Shown here: piece after piece, positions 9,380 to 22,220 of the stretch
How the letters are laid out: every line of letters begins with the position of its first letter
Position numbering within the stretch: the stretch's first letter is position 1
NCBI RefSeq assembly: GCF_030124145.1
Contig: NZ_JASKMS010000005.1
Location: forward strand, 186,001-250,000
Direction of reading: 5' to 3'
Origin: Streptomyces sp. 378
GTDB lineage: Bacteria; Actinomycetota; Actinomycetes; Streptomycetales; Streptomycetaceae
DNA length: 64,000 bases
The notes under the pieces: generated by a model
The model's input: the letters and a program-made list of their open reading frames with translations, nothing else
Database searches by the model: none
What the model was told of the DNA's origin: nothing
Made by a program: the position numbers and the translations under genes

Positions 9380-10099
9380 ATGACGGACCGCAAAGACGAA
9401 CTCGCCGCGAATCTGGCGAAGGTGGAACGGCGTATCGCCGAGGCGTGCGCCGCCGCGGGGCGATCACGCGACGAGGTGACCCTGATCGTGGTCACCAAGA
9501 CCTACCCCGCGAGCGATGTGCGGATCCTCGCGGAACTCGGCGTGCGGCACGTCGCCGAGAACCGCGACCAGGACGCGGCCCCCAAGGCCGAGGCCTGCTC
9601 GGATCTGCCCCTCACCTGGCACTTCGTGGGTCAACTCCAGACCAACAAGGTGCGATCGGTGGTCGGTTACGCGAATTTCGTGCAGTCCGTCGATCGTTCC
9701 AAGCTCGTTGCCGCTCTGTCGAAGGAGGCCGTCCGGTCCGGGCGCGAACTGGGATGCCTGATCCAGGTCGCACTCGACGCCGGTGAGAGCGGCCGGGGCG
9801 AGCGCGGCGGTGTCGGACCCGGCGGCATCGGGGAGTTGGCCGGTCTCGTGGCCGGCGCGCCCGGGCTCCGGCTCGACGGACTGATGACCGTCGCGCCGCT
9901 CACCGGGGAGTACGCGGGCCGCGAACAGGCCGCCTTCGAGCGGTTGATGGATTTGTCGACCGACCTGCGCCGGAGTCATCCGGCTGCCACCATGGTCTCG
10001 GCAGGGATGAGTACGGACCTCGAACAGGCCGTGACGGCCGGAGCGACACATGTGCGCGTCGGCAGCGCGGTACTCGGAGTCCGCCCCAGGCTCGGGTAA
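9380..10099 (+). CDS. ylmE: YggS-family PLP homeostasis protein (YlmE)
   Basis: The 239-residue product is a PLP-binding-protein homologue of the alanine-racemase fold-III barrel. The cofactor lysine lies in LIVVTKTYPASDV (about residue 38) and other family blocks are LTWHFVGQLQTNKVRSV, GLMTVAPL and SAGMSTDLEQAVTAGATHVRVGSAV. Such proteins keep pyridoxal phosphate and amino-acid pools balanced; no enzymatic reaction is known. It follows pgeF by six bases. Actinobacterial ylmE-sepF-ylmG-divIVA is a standard block, so a division link is often proposed but is not shown by sequence. Confidence 0.9.
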   Translation: MTDRKDELAANLAKVERRIAEACAAAGRSRDEVTLIVVTKTYPASDVRILAELGVRHVAENRDQDAAPKAEACSDLPLTWHFVGQLQTNKVRSVVGYANFVQSVDRSKLVAALSKEAVRSGRELGCLIQVALDAGESGRGERGGVGPGGIGELAGLVAGAPGLRLDGLMTVAPLTGEYAGREQAAFERLMDLSTDLRRSHPAATMVSAGMSTDLEQAVTAGATHVRVGSAVLGVRPRLG

Positions 10100-10228
10100 C
10101 GTCGCCAAGAAGTCGGACCACAGCAGAAAATATGGTCATTGCCGCCGATAGGCGGATTCAAGGACCACGTGGATCGCGGGCACTTGGAAGTCGTCAGCCG
10201 ATCCACCACAGAGCGGAGGACTCAGAGC

Positions 10229-10870
10229 ATGGCCGGCGCGATGCGCAAGATGGCGGTCTACCTCGGCCTCGTGGAGGACGATGGGTACGACGGCCGCGGA
10301 TTCGACCCCGACGACGACTTCGAACCCGAGCTGGACCCGGAGCCCGAGCGGGACCACCGGCGGCACGAGCCGTCCCATCAGCCGCACGTCTCACATCAGT
10401 CCCAAAGGGACGAAGAGGTACGAGTCGTACAGCCGCCCGCGCCTCGCGAACCGGTCGCCCGTTCCGCTTCGCTCCCCGCGGAATCCAGCCGCCCGGCGCG
10501 CATCGCGCCCGTGGCATCCATCACACAAGAACGCGCAAATCTGGAGAAGAACGCACCGGTGATCATGCCCAAGGTCGTGTCGGAACGAGAGCCTTACCGG
10601 ATCACCACACTTCACCCGCGGACCTACAACGAGGCCCGTACCATCGGGGAACACTTCCGTGAAGGCACCCCGGTGATCATGAATCTGACTGAGATGGATG
10701 ACACAGATGCGAAGCGACTTGTCGACTTTGCGGCCGGTTTGGTGTTTGGTCTTCACGGCAGTATCGAGCGGGTGACGCAGAAGGTGTTCCTGTTGTCGCC
10801 TGCTAACGTCGATGTCACGGCGGAGGACAAGGCCCGCATCGCAGAGGGCGGGTTCTTCAACCAGAGCTGA
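10229..10870 (+). CDS. sepF: cell division protein SepF
   Basis: Z-ring anchor that binds the FtsZ tail and the membrane. The start is ATG 10229 because it is preceded by GCGGAGGA (10213-10220) and begins [18 protein letters not shown], an amphipathic membrane-targeting helix; the frame is open further upstream but without homology. The 213-residue product has a charged, His/Pro-rich linker (about residues 25-110) and the SepF fold from about 120 ([42 protein letters not shown]). A 129-base gap separates it from ylmE and may hold a promoter. Confidence 0.94.
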   Translation: MAGAMRKMAVYLGLVEDDGYDGRGFDPDDDFEPELDPEPERDHRRHEPSHQPHVSHQSQRDEEVRVVQPPAPREPVARSASLPAESSRPARIAPVASITQERANLEKNAPVIMPKVVSEREPYRITTLHPRTYNEARTIGEHFREGTPVIMNLTEMDDTDAKRLVDFAAGLVFGLHGSIERVTQKVFLLSPANVDVTAEDKARIAEGGFFNQS

Positions 10871-10930
10871 GACGCACCACCGGAAACAGCAGTACCGAGC
10901 AGGGCACAGGGGAGAGGGAAGCAAGAGGTC

Positions 10931-11215
10931 ATGAGCGTGGTTCTGGATGTCGTCTACATCGCGCTGATGTGCTTTCTCATCGTGCTCATCTTCCGGTTGG
11001 TCATGGACTATGTCTTCCAGTTCGCCCGCTCATGGCAACCCGGCAAGGCGATGGTGGTCGTTCTGGAGGCCACCTACACTGTCACTGATCCACCGCTCAA
11101 GCTTCTGCGGCGGTTCATTCCGCCGCTGCGTCTCGGGGGCGTGGCGCTCGACCTGTCCTTCTTCGTACTGATGATCATCGTCTACATCCTGATCTCGATC
11201 GTGAGCCGGCTGTGA
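10931..11215 (+). CDS. ylmG: YggT/YlmG family membrane protein
   Basis: A 94-residue membrane protein with two hydrophobic segments (about residues 4-26 and 68-90) flanking a basic loop with the conserved ATYTVTDPPLKLLRRFIPPLRLGGVALDLS block of the YggT family. The family is linked to division and, in chloroplasts, to nucleoid distribution and c-type cytochrome assembly; the molecular task is unclear. It lies between sepF and divIVA as in other Gram-positive dcw clusters. A GGGGAGAGGGAAG ribosome-binding site precedes the ATG. Confidence 0.9.
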   Translation: MSVVLDVVYIALMCFLIVLIFRLVMDYVFQFARSWQPGKAMVVVLEATYTVTDPPLKLLRRFIPPLRLGGVALDLSFFVLMIIVYILISIVSRL

Positions 11216-11268
11216 GCGATGTGAACTACGGTCTTGCCGAATGCCGACGACTACGTTGAGGTGAAGAG

Positions 11269-12399
11269 ATGCCGTTGACCCCCGAGGACGTGCGGAACAA
11301 GCAGTTCACGACCGTCCGCCTCCGAGAAGGCTATGACGAGGACGAGGTCGATGCCTTCCTCGATGAGGTCGAAGCCGAACTGACCCGCCTGCTCCGCGAG
11401 AACGAGGACCTGCGCGCCAAGCTGGCCGCGGCCACGCGTGCTGCCGCGCAGAACCAGCAGAACATGCGCAAACCGCCGGAGCAGCAGGATCAGCAACAGC
11501 CACCGCAGCACCAGCAGCAGGGCATGCGGGGTCCCGGTGGTCCCGTACCCGCCGGCATATCGGGCCCGCCGCAGCAGCAGATGGGTGGCCCCATGGGTGG
11601 TCCGCCCCAGCTGCCGAGCGGTGCCCCGCAGCTGCCCGCCGGTCCCGGTGGTCAGGGTGGACCCCAGGGTCCCGGTCCGATGGGCCAGGGTCCGGGTCCG
11701 ATGGGCCAGCCCCCGATGCAGCAGCAGATGGGCGGCCCGATGGGCGGCCCCGGCCCCATGGGCGGTCCGATGGGCGGCCCCGGTCAGCAGGGTCCCGGTG
11801 GCGACAGCGCCGCTCGTGTCCTCTCGCTGGCCCAGCAGACCGCCGACCAGGCGATCGCGGAGGCCCGTTCCGAGGCCAACAAGATCGTCGGCGAGGCCCG
11901 TTCGCGTGCCGAGGGTCTGGAGCGTGACGCCCGTGCCAAGGCGGACGCCCTGGAGCGGGACGCGCAGGAGAAGCACCGCGTCGCGATGGGCTCCCTGGAG
12001 TCCGCCCGCGCCACGCTGGAGCGCAAGGTCGAGGACCTGCGCGGCTTCGAGCGCGAGTACCGCACGCGCCTGAAGTCGTACCTGGAGTCGCAGCTGCGTC
12101 AGCTGGAGACCCAGGCCGACGACTCGCTGGCCCCGCCGCGCACTCCGGCGACCGCGTCCCTCCCGCCGTCCCCGGCGCCTTCCATGGCTCCGGCCGGCGC
12201 GAGCGCCCCGTCCTACGGTGGCGGCAACCAGACGATGGGCGGCGGCCCGTCGCCGTCCGGTCCGTCCTACGGCGGTCAGCAGCAGATGTCGCCGGCGATG
12301 ACCCAGCCGATGGCGCCGGTGCGCCCGCAGGGCCCGTCCCCGATGGGTCAGGCGCCCTCGCCGATGCGGGGCTTCCTGATCGACGAGGACGACAACTGA
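11269..12399 (+). CDS. divIVA: polar growth determinant DivIVA (Wag31-like)
   Basis: Cytoplasmic coiled-coil scaffold that marks hyphal tips and directs apical wall growth; essential in Streptomyces. The 376-residue product has the membrane-curvature-sensing N-terminal domain ([20 protein letters not shown], residues 10-29), then a long Gln/Pro/Gly/Met linker (about 65-180) with repeated MGGPMGGP units, a central coiled coil (about 190-285, repeated [21 protein letters not shown]) and a Gly/Ser/Pro tail ending GFLIDEDDN. The split of the coiled coil by a large linker is typical of Streptomyces. Two strong hairpins follow. Confidence 0.96.
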   Translation: MPLTPEDVRNKQFTTVRLREGYDEDEVDAFLDEVEAELTRLLRENEDLRAKLAAATRAAAQNQQNMRKPPEQQDQQQPPQHQQQGMRGPGGPVPAGISGPPQQQMGGPMGGPPQLPSGAPQLPAGPGGQGGPQGPGPMGQGPGPMGQPPMQQQMGGPMGGPGPMGGPMGGPGQQGPGGDSAARVLSLAQQTADQAIAEARSEANKIVGEARSRAEGLERDARAKADALERDAQEKHRVAMGSLESARATLERKVEDLRGFEREYRTRLKSYLESQLRQLETQADDSLAPPRTPATASLPPSPAPSMAPAGASAPSYGGGNQTMGGGPSPSGPSYGGQQQMSPAMTQPMAPVRPQGPSPMGQAPSPMRGFLIDEDDN

Positions 12400-12443
12400 C
12401 GGCCTGATGGCCGGTAGTACGGCATAGACGTCGGCAGCGTTCA

Positions 12444-12483
12444 GGGCGAGGCCCCGGGTTCCCACCCGGGGCCTCGCCCTTTT
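12444..12483 (+). terminator. rho-independent terminator of divIVA
   Basis: A perfect 16-bp GC-rich stem (12444-12459 with 12464-12479), a 4-base loop TCCC, and a short T-run TTTT follow the divIVA stop by 44 bases. It closes the dcw transcription unit. Confidence 0.9.
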
Positions 12484-12549
12484 GCCACACGCGTTCGCCT
12501 CTGCGACATCGCGTTCGTGCGTACACGTTCGCGTGCGTGCGCACGCAAC

Positions 12550-12598
12550 GCCGAAGGCCCGTACCCACCAAGATCTTTGGTGGGTACGGGCCTTCGGC
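12550..12598. terminator. 22-bp perfect bidirectional terminator between divIVA and ileS
   Basis: Arms 12550-12571 and 12577-12598 are exact reverse complements over 22 bases with a 5-base loop GATCT. The hairpin ends seven bases before the ileS stop codon, so it can stop ileS transcripts coming from the right and back up the divIVA terminator on the left. Confidence 0.88.
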
Positions 12599-12605
12599 CT
12601 GAGCG

Positions 12606-15782
<3,177 letters not shown>

Positions 15783-16062
15783 CAGCGGGCTTCCTCCGGC
15801 GGACTTGCTGCCTTCCGTCCGGAGGGACGAGAGCTAGGTCTGCCTGCGCCGTCTTCGGCGCGCTCCCGCGGTACCACCCTCCTTGGCCCTCCGGCACGGG
15901 GTGTGCGCCGGTGAGCCCCCTCATTGGGGTCGCGATGCCGGGTCTACTGGCCCTGGAGGGCGTTCTTCCGGCGGCTCCGGGGTGATCTTCGCGTCGCGCT
16001 CGCCCCCGGGCTTCCACCGTCCCCGGGTCGCTCTGGGCTGCCTACGCCGCTACTCGTCCCCA
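15783..16062 (-). promoter_or_regulatory. translational T-box riboswitch of ileS
   Basis: Read on the - strand, the leader starts with GGACGAGTAG (16060-16051), an AGTA-type T-box beginning, and then has a short stem I region in which ATC (15986-15984, an isoleucine codon) is the likely specifier. The T-box core GGGTGGTACCGCGG is at 15879-15866 and can capture the CCA end of uncharged tRNA-Ile. Downstream, CTCCGG-A-CGG (15824-15815) can pair with CCGCCGGAG (15802-15794), masking the ribosome site GGAGGAA (15797-15791) ahead of the ATG. There is no terminator, so control is at translation, as known for actinobacterial ileS T-boxes. Confidence 0.92.
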
Positions 16063-16083
16063 TCCACGCTTTTCGCTCCGCCC

Positions 16084-16385
16084 AGTGTACGGCGCCGCGC
16101 GGACAGCGGCCGACCCGTTTTCGTGGCTGCCGGGAGGGGAGGGCCGAGCAGGGGGCGAAATGGGTTTGATGACCCGAATGGCGCGGTATAGGTGTTCGGA
16201 TCCTGGGACGTCCCGCTCGGCGGATTACCGGGCGGGGAGCTGGGCACAACGGATGCAGGTTCGCCGCGTGGCGTGCGCGAGGCGGGCGAATCGGGCGGTG
16301 TGCCCCGTTGCCGCGGGACTCGAGTCGATTTATCGTCCCAGCACGATTCGCGAGCAAGATCACAATATGTGAAGGGGCCGCGGCC
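16084..16385. other. intergenic region between the ileS leader and the DksA-like gene
   Basis: No convincing gene was found here. The divergent promoters for the ileS leader (- strand) and the DksA-like gene (+ strand) must lie within it; TACACT (16089-16084, - strand) is a candidate -10 box for ileS. A GAAGGGG ribosome-binding site (16371-16377) precedes ATG 16386. Confidence 0.5.
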
Positions 16386-17504
16386 ATGGTGGCGAAGAAG
16401 ACCGCCGTACAGCATCCGGCGTCCGGCAGGTCCGCGGAGGCCTCCGGCGGTGCGGCCAAGGGCGTGGGCGGGAAGAAGTCCGCGCAGGGACCCCCGGCGG
16501 GGCGCGGGGCGAAGGAGAGCGGGGGGAAAGCGGCCGGGGGGACGCGGACGGCCGGGAAGAAGGTGACGGCCGAGAAGGCCGCGGCCGGGGAAGGGGCCGG
16601 CGAGGAAGCCGTGGCGAAGACGACGGCCACCAAGACGGCCACCAAGACGGCTACCAGGACGACGACCAAGAAGACGACCAGGATGGCGGGGGCCGGAACG
16701 GCGGCGGCCGAGAAAGCCGCGGCCGGGGACCCGGCGCCCGAGGCCCCGGCCGGGAAGGCGGCTGTGAAGAAGGCGACGGCCAAGACGACCGCCCCGGCCG
16801 AGAAGGCCGCGGCCAGGAAGAAGCCGACGGGCGCGAAGGCGGCCGCGAGGAAGACGGCGGCCAGGCAGGCCCCGGCCGAAAGGGCCACCGGCGGAAAGAG
16901 CACCACCAAGAGCGCGGCCGGGAAGGGCGCTGCCCCGACCGGCGCGGTCACACAGGAAACGGCCGCGCGCAGTGCGGCCACGAAGGCGGGTGCGGCCGAG
17001 GCCGCGCAGCAGACGGGAGCGACGACGGTGGTTGCGAAGAAGACTCCTGGCACGGCCACGGCGGCGAAGACCGCCGTTCCCAAGGCACGGGTCGCCGCGG
17101 CGGAGCCCGGTGAGCTCGCGGTACGCCCGGGCGAGGACCCCTGGACGGAGGAGGAGGTCGAGGAGGCGCGCTCCGAGCTGACGTCCGAGGAGACCCGGCT
17201 GCGTGAGGAGATCACATCGTCGGAGCGGTCGCTCGCCGGACTGATGCGGGACTCCGGGGACGGCGCGGGCGACGACCAGGCGGACACCGGCACCAAGAAC
17301 ATCACCCGCGAGCACGAGCTGGCCCTGGCCGCCAACGCGCGCGAGATGCTCCTCCAGACCGAGCGCGCCCTGGAACGTCTGCACGCGGGCACCTACGGTC
17401 TGTGCGAGAACTGCGGCAACGCCATCGGCAAGGCCCGCATGCAGGCCTTCCCCCGGGCCACGCTCTGCGTGGAGTGCAAGCAGAAGCAGGAGCGCCGTTA
17501 CTGA
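16386..17504 (+). CDS. DksA/TraR-type zinc-finger protein with lysine/alanine-rich histone-H1-like tail
   Basis: The start ATG 16386 follows GAAGGGG. Of 372 residues, roughly the first 240 are low-complexity Lys/Ala/Thr/Gly repeats (units such as KTATKTATK and AEKAAA) resembling histone H1 and actinobacterial HupS tails. An acidic stretch follows and then a DksA/TraR C-terminal domain with the C4 finger [16 protein letters not shown] and CVECKQKQ. The tail suggests nucleic-acid binding; the finger suggests RNA-polymerase or ppGpp-linked control, though the coiled-coil aspartates of true DksA are not obvious. The combination is known in Streptomyces between ileS and lspA; its role is unproven. 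Confidence 0.85.
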   Translation: MVAKKTAVQHPASGRSAEASGGAAKGVGGKKSAQGPPAGRGAKESGGKAAGGTRTAGKKVTAEKAAAGEGAGEEAVAKTTATKTATKTATRTTTKKTTRMAGAGTAAAEKAAAGDPAPEAPAGKAAVKKATAKTTAPAEKAAARKKPTGAKAAARKTAARQAPAERATGGKSTTKSAAGKGAAPTGAVTQETAARSAATKAGAAEAAQQTGATTVVAKKTPGTATAAKTAVPKARVAAAEPGELAVRPGEDPWTEEEVEEARSELTSEETRLREEITSSERSLAGLMRDSGDGAGDDQADTGTKNITREHELALAANAREMLLQTERALERLHAGTYGLCENCGNAIGKARMQAFPRATLCVECKQKQERRY

Positions 17505-17593
17505 CCCGCCGCCGAATGCCTCCTGAGCACGTGCGACGTACGGGGTGTGCCGTACCCTCGTCCTCAGTCAGGCACCTAGGTTGAGGGACTCAC

Positions 17594-18235
17594 GTGGCAG
17601 AGGCGGAGCGCATCATCGGTACGCCGGACACACCGGACGCGGCCGGCGGCAAGGAGCGGCCCGACTCCGAGGGCACCCCGGCCGGCGAGCCCGGCACCGG
17701 CCCGGCGGCCGGTGCCGACCAGCCGGAGACCGGCACCGGGCGGCCCCGGGGCAAGCGCCGGATGGCGGTGCTGTTCGCCGTCGCCACGTTCGCGTACGCC
17801 CTCGACCTGATCAGCAAGCTGATCGTGGTGGCCAAGCTGGAGCACCACCCGCCCGTCGAGATCATCGGGGACTGGCTGAAGTTCGAGGCGATCCGCAACG
17901 CGGGCGCGGCCTTCGGCTTCGGTGAGGCCTTCACCGTGATCTTCACGATGATCGCGGCGGCGGTGATCGTGGTGATCGCCCGCCTGGCCCGCAAGCTCTA
18001 CAGCCTGCCCTGGGCGATCGCGCTGGGCCTGCTGCTCGGCGGGGCGCTGGGCAACCTCACCGACCGGATCTTCCGGGCGCCGGGCGTCTTCGAGGGCGCG
18101 GTCGTGGACTTCATCGCGCCCAAGCACTTCGCCGTCTTCAATCTGGCCGACTCGGCGATCGTGTGCGGCGGCATCCTGATCGTCGTGCTGTCGTTCAAGG
18201 GCCTCGACCCGGACGGCACCGTCCACAAGGACTGA
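17594..18235 (+). CDS. lspA: lipoprotein signal peptidase LspA
   Basis: Membrane aspartyl protease (signal peptidase II) that cleaves prolipoproteins after lipidation. The 213-residue product has a non-homologous acidic/Pro-rich N-terminal extension of about 50 residues, then four membrane helices. Family motifs are [19 protein letters not shown] with GAVVDFI, and [12 protein letters not shown], supplying the two catalytic aspartates. GTG 17594 is used. It acts after Lgt, which is encoded at 57870. Pairing with rluD directly downstream is a widely conserved arrangement. Confidence 0.95.
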   Translation: MAEAERIIGTPDTPDAAGGKERPDSEGTPAGEPGTGPAAGADQPETGTGRPRGKRRMAVLFAVATFAYALDLISKLIVVAKLEHHPPVEIIGDWLKFEAIRNAGAAFGFGEAFTVIFTMIAAAVIVVIARLARKLYSLPWAIALGLLLGGALGNLTDRIFRAPGVFEGAVVDFIAPKHFAVFNLADSAIVCGGILIVVLSFKGLDPDGTVHKD

Positions 18236-18278
18236 GCGCGCGTGCGGCCCTGTCGGAGCCGTCCGGCATACTCGACGG

Positions 18279-19223
18279 GTGAGCACGATTCCCGAGATCC
18301 GAACCCTGCCCGTGCCCGACGGCCTGGAGGGCGAGCGTGTCGACGCCGCCATCTCCCGCATGTTCGGCTTCTCCCGTACCAAGGCGGCCGAGCTCGCCGC
18401 CGCGGGAAAGGTCACGGTCGACGGGTCGGTGGTCGGCAAGTCGGAGCGCGTGCACGGCGGCGCCTGGCTGGAGGTCGAGATGCCGCAGGCGCCCGCGCCG
18501 GTGCAGGTCGTGGCCGAGCCGGTCGAGGGCATGGAGATCGTGCACGACGACGATGACGTGGTCGTGATCGTCAAGCCGGTCGGCGTGGCCGCGCACCCGT
18601 CGCCGGGCTGGACCGGGCCGACCGTCATCGGAGGCCTCGCCGCCGCCGGGTACCGGATCTCCACCTCCGGCGCCGCCGAGCGCCAGGGCATCGTGCACCG
18701 GCTCGACGTGGGCACGTCGGGGCTGATGGTGGTCGCCAAGTCGGAGTACGCGTACACGTCGCTGAAGCGCCAGTTCAAGGAGCGCACGGTCGACAAGCGC
18801 TACCACACGCTCGTCCAGGGCCACCCCGACCCGACCAGCGGCACCATCGACGCGCCCATCGGCCGGCACCCGCAGCACGACTACAAGTGGGCCGTCACCG
18901 CCGAGGGCAAGCCGTCCGTCACGCACTACGACCTCATCGAGGCGTTCCGCGCGGCCTCCCTGCTCGACGTGAAGCTGGAGACCGGCCGCACGCACCAGAT
19001 CCGCGTCCACATGGCCGCTCACCGGCACCCCTGCGTGGGCGACCTCACCTATGGAGCCGACCCGACGCTCGCCAAGCGCCTCGGGCTGACCCGCCAGTGG
19101 CTGCACGCGGTGCGGCTCGGCTTCGAGCACCCCGGGGACGGGCAGTGGGCGGAGTTCTCCTGCGACTACCCGGAGGACCTGCACGCGGCCCTGGAGCAGG
19201 TCCGCGAGGAGACGTACGCGTGA
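18279..19223 (+). CDS. rluD: RluD-family 23S rRNA pseudouridine synthase
   Basis: The 314-residue product carries an N-terminal S4 RNA-binding domain ([26 protein letters not shown]) and an RluA/RluD catalytic domain. The catalytic aspartate is in [15 protein letters not shown] (about residue 145); [13 protein letters not shown] follows near 235. It isomerises uridines in large-subunit rRNA; the exact sites cannot be told from sequence. GTG 18279 lies 43 bases after lspA. Its stop overlaps the next start in GTGA. Confidence 0.9.
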   Translation: MSTIPEIRTLPVPDGLEGERVDAAISRMFGFSRTKAAELAAAGKVTVDGSVVGKSERVHGGAWLEVEMPQAPAPVQVVAEPVEGMEIVHDDDDVVVIVKPVGVAAHPSPGWTGPTVIGGLAAAGYRISTSGAAERQGIVHRLDVGTSGLMVVAKSEYAYTSLKRQFKERTVDKRYHTLVQGHPDPTSGTIDAPIGRHPQHDYKWAVTAEGKPSVTHYDLIEAFRAASLLDVKLETGRTHQIRVHMAAHRHPCVGDLTYGADPTLAKRLGLTRQWLHAVRLGFEHPGDGQWAEFSCDYPEDLHAALEQVREETYA

Positions 19224-19690
19224 GCACCACCCCGTACCTGGTGCGGGTCGCCGAGGGCCCGGCCGACCGGGAGGCGTGCTTCGCGGTGCGCAAGGAGGTC
19301 TTCGTCGGCGAGCAGGGCGTGCCCGAGGACATCGAGTACGACGCGTACGACGCCGGCGCGGTCCATGTGCTGGCGGTCCGCGAGGACGGTGTGCCGCTCG
19401 GGACGGGGCGGCTGCTGCACGGGGCGGCGGCCGTGGCGCAGACCGGTGCCGGCCCTTTGGTGGGCTCCCTCGGCCGGCTCGCGGTCACGGGCGCCGCGCG
19501 GGGGCTCGGCGTCGGGGCCGCCCTGGTGCGGGCCATCGAGGACGCGGCTCGCGCGCGGGGTCTCACGGCCGTGGACCTGCACGCGCAGACACACGCGCTG
19601 GGCTTCTACGAGCGGCTCGGCTATGAGCCGTACGGGCCGGAGTACCTGGAGGCGGGCATTCCGCATCAGGGGATGCGGCGTTCGCTCTAG
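19220..19690 (+). CDS. GNAT-family N-acetyltransferase
   Basis: A 156-residue single-domain GCN5-type acetyltransferase, starting at GTG 19220 with a 4-base overlap with rluD. N-terminal [19 protein letters not shown] is typical of the ElaA/YjdJ-like subgroup, motif A appears as [20 protein letters not shown] (acetyl-CoA pyrophosphate loop), and FYERLGYEP is motif B. The substrate is unknown. Coupling to rluD suggests coexpression but not a shared pathway. Confidence 0.85.
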   Translation: MSTTPYLVRVAEGPADREACFAVRKEVFVGEQGVPEDIEYDAYDAGAVHVLAVREDGVPLGTGRLLHGAAAVAQTGAGPLVGSLGRLAVTGAARGLGVGAALVRAIEDAARARGLTAVDLHAQTHALGFYERLGYEPYGPEYLEAGIPHQGMRRSL

Positions 19691-19785
19691 CCCCACGAGG
19701 CAGGTGCCGAAACGGTTTGTCCCTGCAGTCGCGTGGCAGGCTTGAGGTCAGTCGTGTGAATATGTGACCTCTCGGAGCGCTGACC

Positions 19786-21372
19786 GTGGATCAGTTGGCC
19801 CTGCTGTTCCTGCTGTTGCTCGGGGCCGTGATCAGTGTCCCCGTGGGCGACCGGTTCGCGGTACCCGCGCCGGTGCTGATGACGCTGCTGGGCATGGTCC
19901 TCGCACTGCTCCCGTTCGTGCCGAACGTCGAGATCCCGCCGGACCTGATTCTGCCGCTGCTGTTGCCGCCCCTGCTGTACGCCGCCGTGCGGCGCACGTC
20001 CTGGCGGCAGTTCGCGGCGAACAAGAGGCCGATCTTCCTGCTGGCCGTGGCGCTGGTGTTCGTCACCATGGCCTGTGTGGCCGCCGTCGCCGACGCGATC
20101 GTGCCGGGGCTGCCGCTCGCCGCGGCGTTCGCGCTGGGCGCGCTGGTGGCGCCGCCCGACCCGATCGCGGCGACCGCCGTGGCCGGACAGCTGGGACTGC
20201 CGCGCCGGCTCGTGTCGATCCTGGAGGGCGAAGGGCTGTTCAACGACGTGACGGCCATCGTCCTCTACCACGTGGCGATCGCCGCCGCCGTCAGCGGGAC
20301 GTTCTCACCCTGGAAGGCCGGGCTCGACCTGGTGCTGTCGGCCGTGGTGGCGGTGGCCGTGGGCCTCGTCCTGGGCTGGGGTGCGAACAAGCTGATGGAG
20401 GTGCTCGGCGACGCGACCCTGCAGATCGGGCTGACCCTGCTCGTGCCCTACGCCGCGTACGTCATGGCCGAGGAACTGCACGGCTCGGGCGTGCTCGCCG
20501 TGCTCACCACCGCGCTGTTCCTCGCGGAGTACGGCTCGGACGCCGACAACGTCATGACGCGGCTGGCCGGGCACACCTTCTGGAACATCGTCGACACGCT
20601 CGTCACCGGCGTCGCGTTCGGGCTGGTCGGGCTGGAGTTGCACAACGCCATCCGCACGGCCTCCGGGCGGTGGGGCGAGCTGCTCTGGTGGGCGGCGGTG
20701 GTGGTGGTCGTCGTGGTGTTGGCACGGCTGCTGTGGCTGCTGCCGGCGACCTGGCTGACCAAGCGGCTGCACGCGCGGCGGGACTACGACGAGGACATCC
20801 CGGTGAGCTGGCGCGAGACCGTGGTGATGTGGTGGTCGGGGATGCGCGGGGTGGCCTCGGTCGCGCTGGTGCTGGCCATCCCGCTGGAGACCGACGCGGG
20901 CGCGCCGTTCCCCAGCCGGGACGAGATCATCTTCATCGCGTTCGGTGTGATCATGGCGACGCTGGTGCTCCAGGGACTCACCTTGCCGTGGCTGGTGCGG
21001 CGGCTCGGCGTCAAGGCCGACACGGACCAGGACAAGGAGCTCGCTAAGGCGCTGGCGATCCGGGCGGCCGAGGCGGCGAAGCACAGACTGCGGGAGATCG
21101 AGGAGAACGAGGAGCTGCCGGAGGAACTGTCCGAGCAGATGCTGCGGCGCGCCTACGACATCGGGGTGCGGATCAGTCCCGAACTGGCGGAGGACGAACG
21201 GCGCGAGGCGTACCGGGAGAGGGCCCGGCGGGTGAAGCGGGTCCGGCGCATCCAGCAGGAGATGCTGAGTGCGGCGCGGCACGAGGTGCTCGCGGCGCGC
21301 AGTGAACCGGGGGCCGACCCCGAGGTGGTGGACCGGGTGCTGCGGCACCTCGACGTCCGCAGCCTGCGCTGA
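19786..21372 (+). CDS. CPA1-family Na+/H+ antiporter
   Basis: A 528-residue membrane antiporter with about eleven or twelve hydrophobic segments in the first 400 residues and a charged cytoplasmic C-terminal tail of about 120 residues. The ion-binding motif appears as APPDPIAATAV and GLFNDVTAIVLYHVA (the paired DP and ND motifs of NhaP/CPA1), and GMRGVASVALVLAIP is the late conserved helix. It probably exchanges Na+ or K+ for protons. It starts at GTG 19786 after a 95-base gap and appears monocistronic. Confidence 0.9.
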   Translation: MDQLALLFLLLLGAVISVPVGDRFAVPAPVLMTLLGMVLALLPFVPNVEIPPDLILPLLLPPLLYAAVRRTSWRQFAANKRPIFLLAVALVFVTMACVAAVADAIVPGLPLAAAFALGALVAPPDPIAATAVAGQLGLPRRLVSILEGEGLFNDVTAIVLYHVAIAAAVSGTFSPWKAGLDLVLSAVVAVAVGLVLGWGANKLMEVLGDATLQIGLTLLVPYAAYVMAEELHGSGVLAVLTTALFLAEYGSDADNVMTRLAGHTFWNIVDTLVTGVAFGLVGLELHNAIRTASGRWGELLWWAAVVVVVVVLARLLWLLPATWLTKRLHARRDYDEDIPVSWRETVVMWWSGMRGVASVALVLAIPLETDAGAPFPSRDEIIFIAFGVIMATLVLQGLTLPWLVRRLGVKADTDQDKELAKALAIRAAEAAKHRLREIEENEELPEELSEQMLRRAYDIGVRISPELAEDERREAYRERARRVKRVRRIQQEMLSAARHEVLAARSEPGADPEVVDRVLRHLDVRSLR

Positions 21373-21415
21373 GTCGCGTCGCGGCGGGCAGCCGGGGCGG
21401 CATAGGGTCGTTCAC

Positions 21416-22156
21416 ATGGCGCGGAATGTGGTCATCAGTGGTGGAGGTACGGGAGTCGGCCTCGCGGCGGCCCGGGTGTTCGCCGCCGACGGGGATCGGG
21501 TGCTGCTGCTCGGGCGGCGGGCCGAGGTGCTTCAGCGGGCCGGGGTGCCCGGCGCGCTGACGTACGCGGCCGATCTCGCCGAGCCGGCCGACGTGCGCGG
21601 TGTCGCCGCGTTCGTGCAGCGGGAGTTGGGGGCTGTGGACGTGCTCGTGCACAGCGCCGGGGGCAGCGGGCTGCTCGAACCGGACGCCCCGGGTGACGAT
21701 CCGCTCGCGGCCGTCGCGCACACCTGGAACGTGAACTTCCGGCTCAACGTCCTCACCGCCGTCCTGCTCACCGAGGCGCTGAAGCCGCGGCTCGCCGAGC
21801 CCGGCGGCCGGGTGCTGTTCCTCGGCTCCATCGCCGCCTACCGGGGATCGGGGATCGGGGCGTACGCGGCGGCCAAGGCGGGGCTGCATCCCTACGCCCA
21901 CGCTCTGGCGCGGGAACTGGGGCCGCGCGGCATCACCGTCAACGTGGTCGCGCCCGGGTACATCGAGGACACCGGGTTCTTCGGGGACACGATGGCCGAG
22001 GAGCGACGGGCGCGCCTCATCGCCGAGACCTCCAACGGGCGGGCGGGAACCCCGGGGGACGTCGCCGAGACCCTGCACTGGCTGGCCTCCCCGGGCGCCG
22101 GGCACATCACCTCGCAGATCATCCAGGTCAACGGCGGCGCCGAGCGCGGCCACTGA
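21416..22156 (+). CDS. short-chain dehydrogenase/reductase
   Basis: A 246-residue classical SDR. The NAD(P) glycine loop is SGGGTGVGLAAA at the N-terminus, NAG-like HSAGGSG follows, and catalytic Ser/Tyr/Lys are in LGSIAAYRG and AYAAAKAG. ATG 21416 was chosen because the Rossmann strand begins three residues later; the open frame upstream has no homology. C-terminal ITSQIIQVNGG is typical of FabG-like members. Substrate unknown. It converges on the MscS-like gene. Confidence 0.87.
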   Translation: MARNVVISGGGTGVGLAAARVFAADGDRVLLLGRRAEVLQRAGVPGALTYAADLAEPADVRGVAAFVQRELGAVDVLVHSAGGSGLLEPDAPGDDPLAAVAHTWNVNFRLNVLTAVLLTEALKPRLAEPGGRVLFLGSIAAYRGSGIGAYAAAKAGLHPYAHALARELGPRGITVNVVAPGYIEDTGFFGDTMAEERRARLIAETSNGRAGTPGDVAETLHWLASPGAGHITSQIIQVNGGAERGH

Positions 22157-22166
22157 TCCGGCGGAC

Positions 22167-22190
22167 AGGGGGAGGGCCGGCCCTCCCCCT
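22167..22190. terminator. bidirectional palindrome between convergent genes
   Basis: A perfect 24-bp palindrome (arms AGGGGGAGGGCC and its complement) lies 10 bases after the SDR stop and 30 bases from the stop of the opposing MscS-like gene. It can fold in transcripts of either strand. Confidence 0.7.
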
Positions 22191-22220
22191 CGTCGTACGG
22201 GCGCGGGCCCGTCCCGATCG

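Noticed and set aside
11550-11790. GC-rich tandem repeats in divIVA as a separate repeat element
   Set aside because: They encode the known Gly/Pro/Met/Gln linker of Streptomyces DivIVA and are not exact repeats.
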